Assembly (NCBI GenBank): GCA_035556135.1
Contig: DATMFO010000006.1
Location: 158,505 to 222,504 of the forward strand
Length of the DNA: 64,000 nucleotides
From: ZC4RG30 sp035556135
GTDB lineage: Bacteria; Pseudomonadota; Gammaproteobacteria; Steroidobacterales; Steroidobacteraceae
Reading direction: 5' to 3'
Positions 8,685 to 17,251 of this stretch are shown piece by piece. The notes under the pieces were generated by a model that did no database searches, was not told the origin of the DNA, and worked only from the letters and a program-made list of their open reading frames with translations. The stretch's first letter is position 1. Every line of letters begins with the position of its first letter. Made by a program: the position numbers and the translations under genes.

Positions 8685-11375
8685 ATGCGTTTTAGACTGG
8701 TGAGCGCGGCGGCACTGCTGGCAGCAGTGCCCGGCATCTCACAGGCCCTTGGCCTGGGAGATGAGACCGTCAGGTCCTTCCTCAATGCCCCGCTCAACGC
8801 GGAAATCGAGCTCTTCGCCACACCCGAAGAGCTGGCCTCAATGCAGGTCACGCTGGCCTCGCGCGACGATTTCGTCCGCCATGGCCTTGAATATCCGGGC
8901 TTTTTGAGCGCCATCCAGCTCAGCACCGAGCGCCTGCGCGATGGCCGCAATGTCGTCCGGCTGACCTCCAGCCAGCCCATCGTCGAGCCCTTCCTGGTGG
9001 TGCTGATCGACCTGCGCGGCAGCGGCACCCGCCTGCTGAAGGAATACACGCTGCTGCTCGATCCGCCCACCTTCCAGGCCACGACCGCACCGGCCCCGCC
9101 GGTGTCCGCGCCGGTGGTGGGCGACACCGGGGGCAATGTGCGCCCGGCACCGGCGCCCGCCGCACCGGTTCCCCCGCCCGTGCAGGCTCCGCCGCGCCCG
9201 GCGCCCGTGCCCGTCCAGCCGGCTCCGGCAGGTGGCGGCGGTGGCTACACCGTCCAGCGCGGCGACACGCTGTCGAACATCGTCACGCGTGAATACGGCG
9301 AGCAGGACCGTACCCGCGCCATGGTGGCCGTGTATCGGGCCAACCCCGCGGCCTTCGGCGGAAACATCAACCAGCTGCGTGCCGGTGCGCGACTCGACCT
9401 GCCTGACAGCAGCGTCGTGACCGCCATCGATCGCGCCGAGGCGAACGCCGAAGTGCGCAGCCAGATGGCCAGCTGGCAGGCTTCCGTGCAGCAACCGGCC
9501 GGCGGTGAGGATGCCCGCCTGCGGCTGGTGCCGCCGAGCGAGCCGGCCGGAACAGGCCAGCCTGGTGAGGTGGCCTCTCCCGGTGCAGGCACCACGCCCG
9601 CACCATCATCCGATCGTCCCATCGCGCTCGACAGCCCGGAGCTGGCCAACCTGCAGCGCGGACAGACACCCGCCACACCGGCCGAACCCGCGCCTGCCGA
9701 GCCTGCTGCGGATGCTGCCGACACCACCGCCGGATCAGGCGAGGATGCGCAAGACACCGCTGCCACGCCTGCCGAGCCGGCTCCTGCCGAGGCCCGGCCC
9801 GCGCCGCCCGCTCCGCCTGCCGACGAGGCGCCCGGCCTGATCGACACGCTGAAGGCCTACTGGGTCTACGCGGCAGGAGCCCTGGTGCTGGTGCTTGCGC
9901 TGCTGGGCCTGATGGCACGGCGCCGCCGCAGCGCGGCCGCTGCGACCTTCGCTCCGGCCGCGCCGTCGTTCGACGACTTCGTGCTGCCGGGTGAGCGCGA
10001 TTCCTCTTCCGACACCTTCCCGCTGCGCAAGCCCGCCGACGCGCGCGACTCCGACATCCTGGTGGAGGAGGGCACGGGCCAGCACGAGCGGCCCGCGCGT
10101 CGCGAAACCCGCACTGTCGACCTCGACGAGGGCAGTACCGCGGCCACCATGGGTGCCATGGCGCTGGAGCAGGGCGATCCCCTGGCCGAGGCCGACTTCC
10201 ACATGGCCTATGGCCTCTACGACCAGGCCGCCGACCTGGTGAAGGCTGCGCTGAAGCGCGAGCCGGAACGCCGCGACCTGAAGCTCAAGCTGCTCGAAGT
10301 GTATTTCGTGTGGGGCAACAAGGAGCAGTTCCTGCAGACCGCGCGCGAGCTGTCGCAGTCGCGCAGCAGCGCACCGCCGGGCGAGTGGGAGAAGGTTGTC
10401 ATCATGGGCAAGCAGCTTGCCCCCGAAGACGTGCTCTTCCACCAGTCCCAGCTGGGCGTGCAGACCTCCGTCGACCTCAACCTGGAAGGCGGCCAGAACC
10501 TGGTCGACTTCAACCTGCCCGAGGGCGGCACCGACACCGGCGACACCGGCATCGACCTGAACCTCGGCGGCAGCACCGACTCCTCGCTGCGTCCGCTCGA
10601 GTCCGACGGCGGCCTCGACTTCATGTTCGATGACCTGCGTGGTCCCGACGACCAGGCGCCCACGGCCACCACGCGCCAGATGGTGCAGCCTGGCCTCGAC
10701 GCCATCAACGCGCCCACCATCGAACAGCCCGCGCTCGACATCGAGAACACGCTGGCCGGCAAGATCGACGCGCACGCTCCCTACACCGGTTCGCCCGACC
10801 AGACTGCAGAGCTGGCCCTGGATGACCTGGGACTGGATCTCGGCAAGCTCGAGGCCACCGGCACGGGCATGCTGCCGCCGGATGCCGGAGAAGCTCCGGC
10901 TGACGCTCCCACCCTGGTGGCGGGCATGGACGAGACTTCGCGCGAGCTGCTGGCCAGCGCCGATGCCAGCCAGCGCACCGAGATGCTGCCCATCACCGAC
11001 CTCGACCTTGGCGATGGCTCCACCGGCCTCGACATGGACCTCGGTACCGGTGACACCAGCCTGGCTCCCATGCTCGACGTGGGCGCCTCGGACCTTGACC
11101 TGGATGTCGGTGCGCCTGAGAAGCCGCAGGACGACTGGCAGAGCACGCAGCGCATCGACCCGGGTGCGCTCGACTCCACCATCGTCGACGAGTCGCCGAA
11201 GGAACTCGAGCCGGTCACGATGAGTGAAGTCGGCACCAAGCTCGACCTGGCCCGTGCCTACATGGACATGGGTGATCCGGACGGTGCCCGCAGCATCCTC
11301 AACGAGGTGCTGCAGGAAGGCTCGGAAGGCCAGCGCCAGGAAGCCCAGCGCCTGCTGGATTCCATTCCCGGCTAG
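8685..11375 (+). CDS. fimV: FimV/HubP-family polar landmark protein
   Basis: An 896-residue single-pass inner-membrane protein. It has a signal peptide (1-21), the FimV N-terminal domain (GLGDETVRSFLNAPLNAEIE), a Pro/Ala-rich linker, and a periplasmic LysM domain (about 187-242, YTVQRGDTLSNIVTREYG). Another Pro/Ala linker leads to a transmembrane helix (about 392-412). A long acidic cytoplasmic tail carries recurring Asp-Leu-Asp-Leu-Gly motifs and a TPR-like segment, ending with the conserved FimV C-terminal domain (850-896). FimV/HubP organise the cell pole, type IV pili and chemoreceptor placement. Position upstream of truA is the classic gammaproteobacterial one. Confidence 0.93.
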   Translation: MRFRLVSAAALLAAVPGISQALGLGDETVRSFLNAPLNAEIELFATPEELASMQVTLASRDDFVRHGLEYPGFLSAIQLSTERLRDGRNVVRLTSSQPIVEPFLVVLIDLRGSGTRLLKEYTLLLDPPTFQATTAPAPPVSAPVVGDTGGNVRPAPAPAAPVPPPVQAPPRPAPVPVQPAPAGGGGGYTVQRGDTLSNIVTREYGEQDRTRAMVAVYRANPAAFGGNINQLRAGARLDLPDSSVVTAIDRAEANAEVRSQMASWQASVQQPAGGEDARLRLVPPSEPAGTGQPGEVASPGAGTTPAPSSDRPIALDSPELANLQRGQTPATPAEPAPAEPAADAADTTAGSGEDAQDTAATPAEPAPAEARPAPPAPPADEAPGLIDTLKAYWVYAAGALVLVLALLGLMARRRRSAAAATFAPAAPSFDDFVLPGERDSSSDTFPLRKPADARDSDILVEEGTGQHERPARRETRTVDLDEGSTAATMGAMALEQGDPLAEADFHMAYGLYDQAADLVKAALKREPERRDLKLKLLEVYFVWGNKEQFLQTARELSQSRSSAPPGEWEKVVIMGKQLAPEDVLFHQSQLGVQTSVDLNLEGGQNLVDFNLPEGGTDTGDTGIDLNLGGSTDSSLRPLESDGGLDFMFDDLRGPDDQAPTATTRQMVQPGLDAINAPTIEQPALDIENTLAGKIDAHAPYTGSPDQTAELALDDLGLDLGKLEATGTGMLPPDAGEAPADAPTLVAGMDETSRELLASADASQRTEMLPITDLDLGDGSTGLDMDLGTGDTSLAPMLDVGASDLDLDVGAPEKPQDDWQSTQRIDPGALDSTIVDESPKELEPVTMSEVGTKLDLARAYMDMGDPDGARSILNEVLQEGSEGQRQEAQRLLDSIPG

Positions 11376-11387
11376 TACCGCGCGCTC

Positions 11388-12197
11388 ATGGCCAGGATCG
11401 CCGTCGGCATCGAGTACGACGGCGGCGCCTTCGCCGGCTGGCAGCAGCAGGTCGGGGCGCCTTCAGTCCAGCACGCCCTGCAGCAGGCCATTGGCCGCGT
11501 CTGCGATCATGCAGTGGACCTCATCGCCGCAGGACGCACGGACGCGGGTGTGCACGCACGCGGGCAGGTGGCGCACTTTGATACGGAAGCGGTGCGCAGC
11601 GAACGTGCGCTGCTGCTCGGCGCCAACACCGCGCTGCCGCCAACCGTCGCGCTGCGCTGGGTGCGCGATGTGCCGGCGCATTTCCACGCGCGCTACAGCG
11701 CGCTGGCGCGCACCTACCGCTACTGCATCCTGAACCGCAGCGCGCGCGGTGCGCTGACGGCGGGAAGGGTGGCCTTCCATTACCGGCCACTGGACATCGC
11801 ACCCATGCGCGAGGCCGCGCGCCACCTGCTCGGCAGCCATGATTTCAGCGCCTTGCGTGCGGCGGAGTGCCAGGCGCGGTCGCCCGTGCGCAACCTCACT
11901 GCGCTGCGCGTGGAGCGAAGCGGCGAATTCGTGCTGCTGGAAGTGACCGCCAACGCCTTCCTGCATCACATGGTGCGCAATATTGCCGGCCTGCTGATCC
12001 ACATCGGCCAGGGCGCAGCGCCGCCGCAGTTCGCAGCTGAAGTGTTGGCGGCGCGCGACCGGCGTGTCGCTCCCGCAACGGCTCCGGCCTCAGGCCTGTA
12101 TTTCTGGCGTGTGCACTATCCGCCGGTATTCGGACTGCCCGGCGATTCCGATATCATGCCGGACCCGGCCGGCTGTCCGGCCGACCTTCTGGGGTAG
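11388..12197 (+). CDS. truA: tRNA pseudouridine(38-40) synthase TruA
   Basis: A 269-residue enzyme isomerising uridines 38-40 in the tRNA anticodon arm. Catalytic Asp52 lies in AAGRTDAGVHARGQV, and the C-terminal half has the conserved FLHHMVRNIAG. About 20 extra residues follow the usual end (from VFGLPG onward), reaching to two bases before accD. The ATG is 12 bases after the fimV stop. The trp genes that often separate truA and accD in relatives are absent. Confidence 0.96.
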   Translation: MARIAVGIEYDGGAFAGWQQQVGAPSVQHALQQAIGRVCDHAVDLIAAGRTDAGVHARGQVAHFDTEAVRSERALLLGANTALPPTVALRWVRDVPAHFHARYSALARTYRYCILNRSARGALTAGRVAFHYRPLDIAPMREAARHLLGSHDFSALRAAECQARSPVRNLTALRVERSGEFVLLEVTANAFLHHMVRNIAGLLIHIGQGAAPPQFAAEVLAARDRRVAPATAPASGLYFWRVHYPPVFGLPGDSDIMPDPAGCPADLLG

Positions 12198-12199
12198 GC

Positions 12200-13084
12200 A
12201 TGTCCTGGTTCGAAAAGATCGTTCCCTCGCGCATCAAGACCGAGCGCCGCGTGCGTTCCGTGCCCGAGGGCCTGTGGAGCAAGTGCCCGGCCTGTGACGC
12301 GGTGCTGTATCGCGCGGAGCTGGAGCGCAACCTGCATGTCTGCCCCAAGTGCAGCCACCACATGCGCATGCATGCGCGCGAGCGGCTGACGCGCTTCCTG
12401 GACCCGGATTCGGGCGTGGAGATCGGCGCCAGCGTGTCGCCCGAGGATCCGCTGAAGTTCAAGGACAGCAAGAAGTACAAGGACCGCCTTGCCGCCGCGC
12501 AGAAATCCACCAACGAACGTGATGCGCTGGTGGCCCTGGCCGGGCGGCTGCATGGCGAGCCCGTCGTGGCCTGTGCCTTCGAGTTCGCCTTCCTCGGCGG
12601 CTCGATGGGATCAGTCGTGGGTGAGCGTTTCCATCGTGCCGCCATGCGCGCGATTGCCGACCGTGCCCCGCTGGTGTGCTTCTCCGCCACGGGCGGTGCG
12701 CGCATGCAGGAGGCGCTTCTGTCGCTGATGCAGATGGCCAAGACCAGCGCCGCGCTGGCGCGACTGGCCCAGGCGAAGCTGCCCTACATCTCGGTGCTCA
12801 CCGACCCGACCACCGGCGGCGTGTCAGCCAGCCTGGCAATGCTGGGCGACATCAACATCGGCGAGCCACGTGCGCTGATCGGCTTTGCCGGTCCACGCGT
12901 GATCGCCCAGACCGTGCGCGAGACCCTGCCCGAGGGATTCCAGCGCAGCGAGTTCCTGCTCGAGAAGGGCGCCATCGACCTGATCATGGATCGCCGCGAC
13001 CAGCGCGATGGCATCGCACGCCTGCTGCGCATGCTGGCCGGCAAGCCGGCCCTGGCGGCTGCCGTGCCGGTCGCCGAAGCCTGA
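12200..13084 (+). CDS. accD: Acetyl-CoA carboxylase carboxyltransferase subunit beta
   Basis: A 294-residue subunit of acetyl-CoA carboxylase, which with AccA moves CO2 from carboxybiotin to acetyl-CoA. The N-terminal zinc ribbon is seen as KCPACDAVL and VCPKCSHHM; the crotonase-fold carboxyltransferase domain contains FSATGGARMQEALLSLMQMA and TDPTTGGVSASLAMLGD. Its ATG lies two bases after the truA stop; folC follows after 13 bp. Confidence 0.97.
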   Translation: MSWFEKIVPSRIKTERRVRSVPEGLWSKCPACDAVLYRAELERNLHVCPKCSHHMRMHARERLTRFLDPDSGVEIGASVSPEDPLKFKDSKKYKDRLAAAQKSTNERDALVALAGRLHGEPVVACAFEFAFLGGSMGSVVGERFHRAAMRAIADRAPLVCFSATGGARMQEALLSLMQMAKTSAALARLAQAKLPYISVLTDPTTGGVSASLAMLGDINIGEPRALIGFAGPRVIAQTVRETLPEGFQRSEFLLEKGAIDLIMDRRDQRDGIARLLRMLAGKPALAAAVPVAEA

Positions 13085-13097
13085 TCCGGGATCCAGC

Positions 13098-14366
13098 ATG
13101 ACTGCACCCCGCAGCCTCGAAGACTGGCTGCGCGTCCAGGAGACCGTGCACAGCACGGGCATCGACCTGACGCTGGAGCGCGTGCGCGCGGTGGCGCTGC
13201 GCATGGGCCTGCTGCCCGTGGCGGCGCGCACGCTCATAGTGGCGGGCACGAACGGCAAGGGCTCCACTGTCGAGTGCCTCGCTTCACTGCTGCGCTGCCT
13301 GGATCGGCGCGTGGGCAGTTTCACTTCACCGCACCTGCTGCGTTACAACGAGCGCATCCGCGTCGATGGCGCGGAAGCCTCCGATGCCGAACTCGTGGCA
13401 GCGTTCGAGGCCATCGAGGCGGCGCGTGGCGACATCACGCTCACCTTTTTCGAATTCAACGCACTGGCTGCGCTCGAGGTATTCCGCGCGCGCCGCGTCG
13501 AGTTCGCCGTGCTGGAAGTGGGGCTGGGCGGCAGGCTCGACGCGGTGAACATCGTCGATGCAGAAGCGGCCATCGTCTGCTCCATCGGCCTGGACCACGC
13601 GGACTGGCTGGGGACAGACATCGACGGCATCGGGAGGGAGAAGGCCGGCGTTTTCCGCCCCGGCCATGTCGCGGTGATCGCGGATCCGGCGATGACGCCG
13701 GCCGTGGAAGCGGAGGCGCGGCGCATCGGTGCGCGCCCCCTTGTGGCCGGACGCGATTATCAGTGGCAGGTCGCCGCGGATGGCGGGCACTGGAGTTTCT
13801 CCGCGGGTGCCTTCGATTTGCGTGATCTGCCGAGGCCTGCGCTGCCTGGCGGCAGCCAGTTCGCCAATGCTGCCTCGGCGCTGGCCACGTTGCAGCAACT
13901 GGGCGTGCTGGATGCGGCCCGCAAGCCGCAGGTGGAGCGTGCGCTTCGCCAGCTCGCGCTGCCGGGGCGGTTCCAGATCGTGCCGGGGCGCGTGGAGTGG
14001 ATACTCGATGTCGCCCACAACGAGCCGGCAGCGCGCACGCTGGCTGCAAACCTGTCGGCGCGCCCCTGCACCGGCCGTACGCTGTGCGTGGCGGGCATCC
14101 TGGGCGACAAGGATGTCGCTGCCGTAGCGGCTGCGCTGCAGACCGTGGTGGACCAGTGGTTCCTCTGCGGCATCGACGCGCCCCGCGGCCTGACCGCGGC
14201 AGCGCTGGCTGCGCGTTCGCCGGTGTTCAGCGCCGCCACGCTGGCCGAAGACATCACCTCCGGCATGCACGCCGCCGCCGCCACCGCGCGCCCAGGCGAT
14301 CGCATTGTGGTCTGCGGGTCGTTCCTGACCGTCGCGCCCGCACTGGCACTGCTCGGCCTGCACTGA
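13098..14366 (+). CDS. folC: Bifunctional folylpolyglutamate synthase / dihydrofolate synthase
   Basis: A 422-residue Mur-ligase-family enzyme that adds glutamate to dihydropteroate and to reduced folates using ATP. The P-loop is VAGTNGKGSTVE, followed by SFTSPHLLRYNERIRVDG, the folate/omega region FFEFNALAALE and EVGLGGRLDAVN. The C-terminal domain has LDVAHNEPAARTLA. The ATG at 13098 gives the standard N-terminus (SLEDWLRVQETVHSTGIDL). It sits between accD and the SPOR-domain gene, the conserved order in Pseudomonas and relatives. Confidence 0.96.
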   Translation: MTAPRSLEDWLRVQETVHSTGIDLTLERVRAVALRMGLLPVAARTLIVAGTNGKGSTVECLASLLRCLDRRVGSFTSPHLLRYNERIRVDGAEASDAELVAAFEAIEAARGDITLTFFEFNALAALEVFRARRVEFAVLEVGLGGRLDAVNIVDAEAAIVCSIGLDHADWLGTDIDGIGREKAGVFRPGHVAVIADPAMTPAVEAEARRIGARPLVAGRDYQWQVAADGGHWSFSAGAFDLRDLPRPALPGGSQFANAASALATLQQLGVLDAARKPQVERALRQLALPGRFQIVPGRVEWILDVAHNEPAARTLAANLSARPCTGRTLCVAGILGDKDVAAVAAALQTVVDQWFLCGIDAPRGLTAAALAARSPVFSAATLAEDITSGMHAAAATARPGDRIVVCGSFLTVAPALALLGLH

Positions 14367-14386
14367 CGACGTCTATACTCCGTCCC

Positions 14387-15121
14387 GTGGAAGGGGCCAG
14401 CAAAGAACGACTCACGGGTGCGGTCATCCTGGTGGCCGCGCTGGCGATCGCGGTGCCGGAGCTGCTCTCGGGGCCTGGCGAGAACGCCGGCGCAAAGGCG
14501 GGCGCAGGCGCGGTTGCGGATGCAGGCCCGCCGCTGGCCACCTATGAGCTGGCCATCAACCCCGGCGCAAACAGCGGCACCGCGCGCCAGCAGGAACTGG
14601 CGGCCAGCGCGGCACGTGAACAATCCGAAGCGATTGCGCAGGCAGTGCCGCCACCGGTCACCGAACCGGTGAGGACTGTGGCGCCTGAACCGGTGCCTGC
14701 CGCACAGCCGGCACCGCCAGCCGCGCAACAGCCTGCGTCCCCGACCGCGGAACGGCAGTCGCTGCCGGCTGCAGCACCTGCCACTGTCGCGCCGCCTGCC
14801 TCGCAGGCGAACCGTCAGGCGGCGCCGGCAGCGGCCGCGAAGCCTGCAACCCCGGCTCCATCACCTGCCACCGCCGCGCCGGCCAAACCCGCTGGCAAAT
14901 GGTGGGTGCAGCTCGGCAGCTTCTCTTCCGCCGACAACGCCCAGCGCCTGGCGCGCGAACTGCGTGCGAAGGGCTTCAGCATCGAAGTCTCCGCCGTGAA
15001 GTCCGCTGGCAGGGAACTGCATCGTGTCCGCGCCGGTCCCGAGGCGGACCGCAATGCCGCTACCGGCCTGCGCACGCGCCTGGCGGCTGCCGGGCAACAG
15101 GGAACGCTGGTCGCGCCCTGA
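14387..15121 (+). CDS. dedD: DedD-like SPOR-domain cell division protein
   Basis: About 244 residues from a GTG at 14387; no ATG fits. A TATACT box seven bases before the GTG would give a very short or absent leader. The layout matches DedD: a short cytoplasmic start, one transmembrane helix (about residues 9-26, AVILVAALAIAVPELL), a long Pro/Ala/Gln-rich periplasmic linker, and a C-terminal SPOR domain (KWWVQLGSFSSADNAQRLAR and EVSAVKSAGRELHRVRAGP). SPOR domains bind denuded septal peptidoglycan. Position between folC and cvpA is the conserved dedD place. The start is the least certain part. Confidence 0.85.
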   Translation: MEGASKERLTGAVILVAALAIAVPELLSGPGENAGAKAGAGAVADAGPPLATYELAINPGANSGTARQQELAASAAREQSEAIAQAVPPPVTEPVRTVAPEPVPAAQPAPPAAQQPASPTAERQSLPAAAPATVAPPASQANRQAAPAAAAKPATPAPSPATAAPAKPAGKWWVQLGSFSSADNAQRLARELRAKGFSIEVSAVKSAGRELHRVRAGPEADRNAATGLRTRLAAAGQQGTLVAP

Positions 15122-15210
15122 GCGTGCGCAACGCTGTTTCGGGGTGTCTCTTAGGCGTCCCATGGTGCGTACAGTGTAGAATTGTGTGATCAACGGTCGC
15201 CGGCCCGCCG

Positions 15211-15708
15211 ATGGTCACGCTCGACTACATCATCCTTGCCATCATCCTGCTTTCCGCTGTCGCCGGCCTGGTGCGGGGATTCCTCAAGGAAGTCTGCTCG
15301 CTCGTCACCTGGATACTGGCCATCTGGCTGGCGTGGCGCCTGGGGCCCTCCGTGGCGCCCTATCTGGGCGGAGTACTCGAGCGCGCGCCCTATGGATTGT
15401 GGGCTGGGCGCGGCATCGTCTTTGTAGTGGTGCTGGTGGCGGGCGCCATCGTCGGCTTTGCCGTCAACCATTTCGTCCGGCTGTCCCTTTTCAGCGGCCT
15501 CGACCGCATGCTGGGCTTCCTGCTCGGCCTGCTGCGCGGGGTTGTAATCACCGGCTTTGTCATCATATTGGCGCAGGCCGTGGAGCTTGATGACGAAAGC
15601 TGGTGGCAGCGGTCGAAACTGGTGCCGATCGTGGCTCCGGTGGCCTCTGTGCTGCGTGCGGTGGTGGGTGAACACCTGCCTGCGCGTGCGGCACGAAACC
15701 CGGGCTGA
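15211..15708 (+). CDS. cvpA: CvpA family inner-membrane protein
   Basis: A 165-residue protein with four predicted hydrophobic helices (starting near residues 5, 26, 64 and 102) and the family start LDYIILAIILLSAVAGLVRG. CvpA was named for colicin V production; its general role is not settled, with links to envelope stress resistance. It precedes purF by 15 bp, as in many Gammaproteobacteria, so they are probably co-transcribed. Confidence 0.93.
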   Translation: MVTLDYIILAIILLSAVAGLVRGFLKEVCSLVTWILAIWLAWRLGPSVAPYLGGVLERAPYGLWAGRGIVFVVVLVAGAIVGFAVNHFVRLSLFSGLDRMLGFLLGLLRGVVITGFVIILAQAVELDDESWWQRSKLVPIVAPVASVLRAVVGEHLPARAARNPG

Positions 15709-15723
15709 CCGGCGGAGACAGGC

Positions 15724-17220
15724 ATGTGTGGCATTGCAGGCATCGTTGGACGCGGACCGGTCAACCAGCAGCTCTATGACGCGCTGACCGTGCTGCAGCA
15801 CCGGGGGCAGGATGCCGCGGGCATCATGACTGCCGATGGCGGCGAGCTGTGTTCGGTGCTGGGCAAGGGCCTGGTGCGCGATGTGTTCAGCCAGCGGGGC
15901 ATGGAATCCCTGCGCGGCAACATGGGCATTGCCCATGTGCGCTATCCCACCGCCGGTGGCGACAGCGCCTCCGAGGTGCAGCCCTTCTACGTGAATGCAC
16001 CCTATGGCATCTGCCTGGGGCACAACGGCAACCTCACCAATGCGCAGGAGCTCACGCAGGTGCTGGCGCGCGAAGACCGCCGCCACCTGAACACCCGCTC
16101 CGACTCCGAGGTGCTGCTCAACGTCTTCGCCTCCGAACTGCAGCGCGTGGGTGGGCTGCGCGCCACGCCAAACGACATCTTCACCGCGCTCACCGCCGTG
16201 TACCGGCGCTGCCGCGGCGCCTATGCCGTGGTGGCGATGATCATCGGCCATGGCGTGCTGGGGTTCCGCGATCCGCATGGCATCCGTCCGCTGGTGCTGG
16301 GGCAGCGGCGCACCGCGCGCGGCATGGAATACATGCTGGCCTCCGAGAGCGTGGCGCTGTCGATGCTCTCCTTCGAGTTCCTGCGCGATGTGGCGCCGGG
16401 CGAGGCCGTGTTCATCGACGAGCTGGGCCGGCTGCACACCAGCCAGTGCGTGCCGGCGCTGGGACATACGCCCTGCATTTTCGAATACGTGTACTTCGCC
16501 CGTCCGGACTCCATCATCGACAACATCTCGGTGTACCGCGCACGCATGCGCATGGGCGAGAAGCTGGCCGACAAGCTCAGGCGCGAGCATCCCGACCACG
16601 ACATCGACGTGATCATCCCGATCCCGGACACCAGCCGCACCTGCGCGCTGCAGATGGCGCAGAAGCTGGGCATCAAGTACCGCGAAGGCTTCAACAAGAA
16701 CCGCTACATCGGCCGTACCTTCATCATGCCGGGGCAGGAGCAACGCATGAAGTCCGTGCGCCGCAAGCTCTCGGCCATCGACCTGGAATTCCGCGGCAAG
16801 AACGTGCTGCTGGTGGATGACTCCATCGTGCGCGGCACCACCTCGGCGCAGATCATCGAGCTGGCGCGCGATGCCGGCGCGCGCAAGGTGTATTTCGCTT
16901 CCGCGGCGCCGCCGGTGCGCTACCCCTATGTCTATGGCATCGACATGCCCGCTGCCTCCGAGCTGGTGGCCGCGCGGCGCGATGTGGATGAAGTGGCGCG
17001 CGAGATCGGCGCCGACTGGCTGATCTACCAGGACCTGGACGACCTGGTGTCCGCCTGCCGCCACGATGATGCGGCCATCAATCAATTCGACACCTCCTGC
17101 TTCTCCGGCACCTACGTCACCGGCGACATCACGCCGGAATACCTGGAGCGCCTGGAGCGCGAGCGCAATGACGACGCCAAGGCCCAGCGTCGCGACAATC
17201 CCCTCAAGGTCGTGAGCTGA
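15724..17220 (+). CDS. purF: Amidophosphoribosyltransferase
   Basis: A 498-residue enzyme catalysing the first committed step of purine synthesis (PRPP + glutamine to phosphoribosylamine). It begins MCGIAGIVGRG: Cys2 becomes the N-terminal nucleophile of the class II glutaminase after Met removal. The PRPP-binding signature VLLVDDSIVRGTTSAQII is intact in the phosphoribosyltransferase domain. No iron-sulfur propeptide is present, as in the E. coli type. Confidence 0.97.
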   Translation: MCGIAGIVGRGPVNQQLYDALTVLQHRGQDAAGIMTADGGELCSVLGKGLVRDVFSQRGMESLRGNMGIAHVRYPTAGGDSASEVQPFYVNAPYGICLGHNGNLTNAQELTQVLAREDRRHLNTRSDSEVLLNVFASELQRVGGLRATPNDIFTALTAVYRRCRGAYAVVAMIIGHGVLGFRDPHGIRPLVLGQRRTARGMEYMLASESVALSMLSFEFLRDVAPGEAVFIDELGRLHTSQCVPALGHTPCIFEYVYFARPDSIIDNISVYRARMRMGEKLADKLRREHPDHDIDVIIPIPDTSRTCALQMAQKLGIKYREGFNKNRYIGRTFIMPGQEQRMKSVRRKLSAIDLEFRGKNVLLVDDSIVRGTTSAQIIELARDAGARKVYFASAAPPVRYPYVYGIDMPAASELVAARRDVDEVAREIGADWLIYQDLDDLVSACRHDDAAINQFDTSCFSGTYVTGDITPEYLERLERERNDDAKAQRRDNPLKVVS

Positions 17221-17251
17221 GATCCCCGGCCGGGGCAGGGGAGAGGTCGCG

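Noticed and set aside
15190..17085. Long minus-strand open frame antisense to cvpA and purF
   Set aside because: His/Gly/Gln-rich composition of a GC-rich antisense frame; the plus strand carries complete CvpA and PurF.
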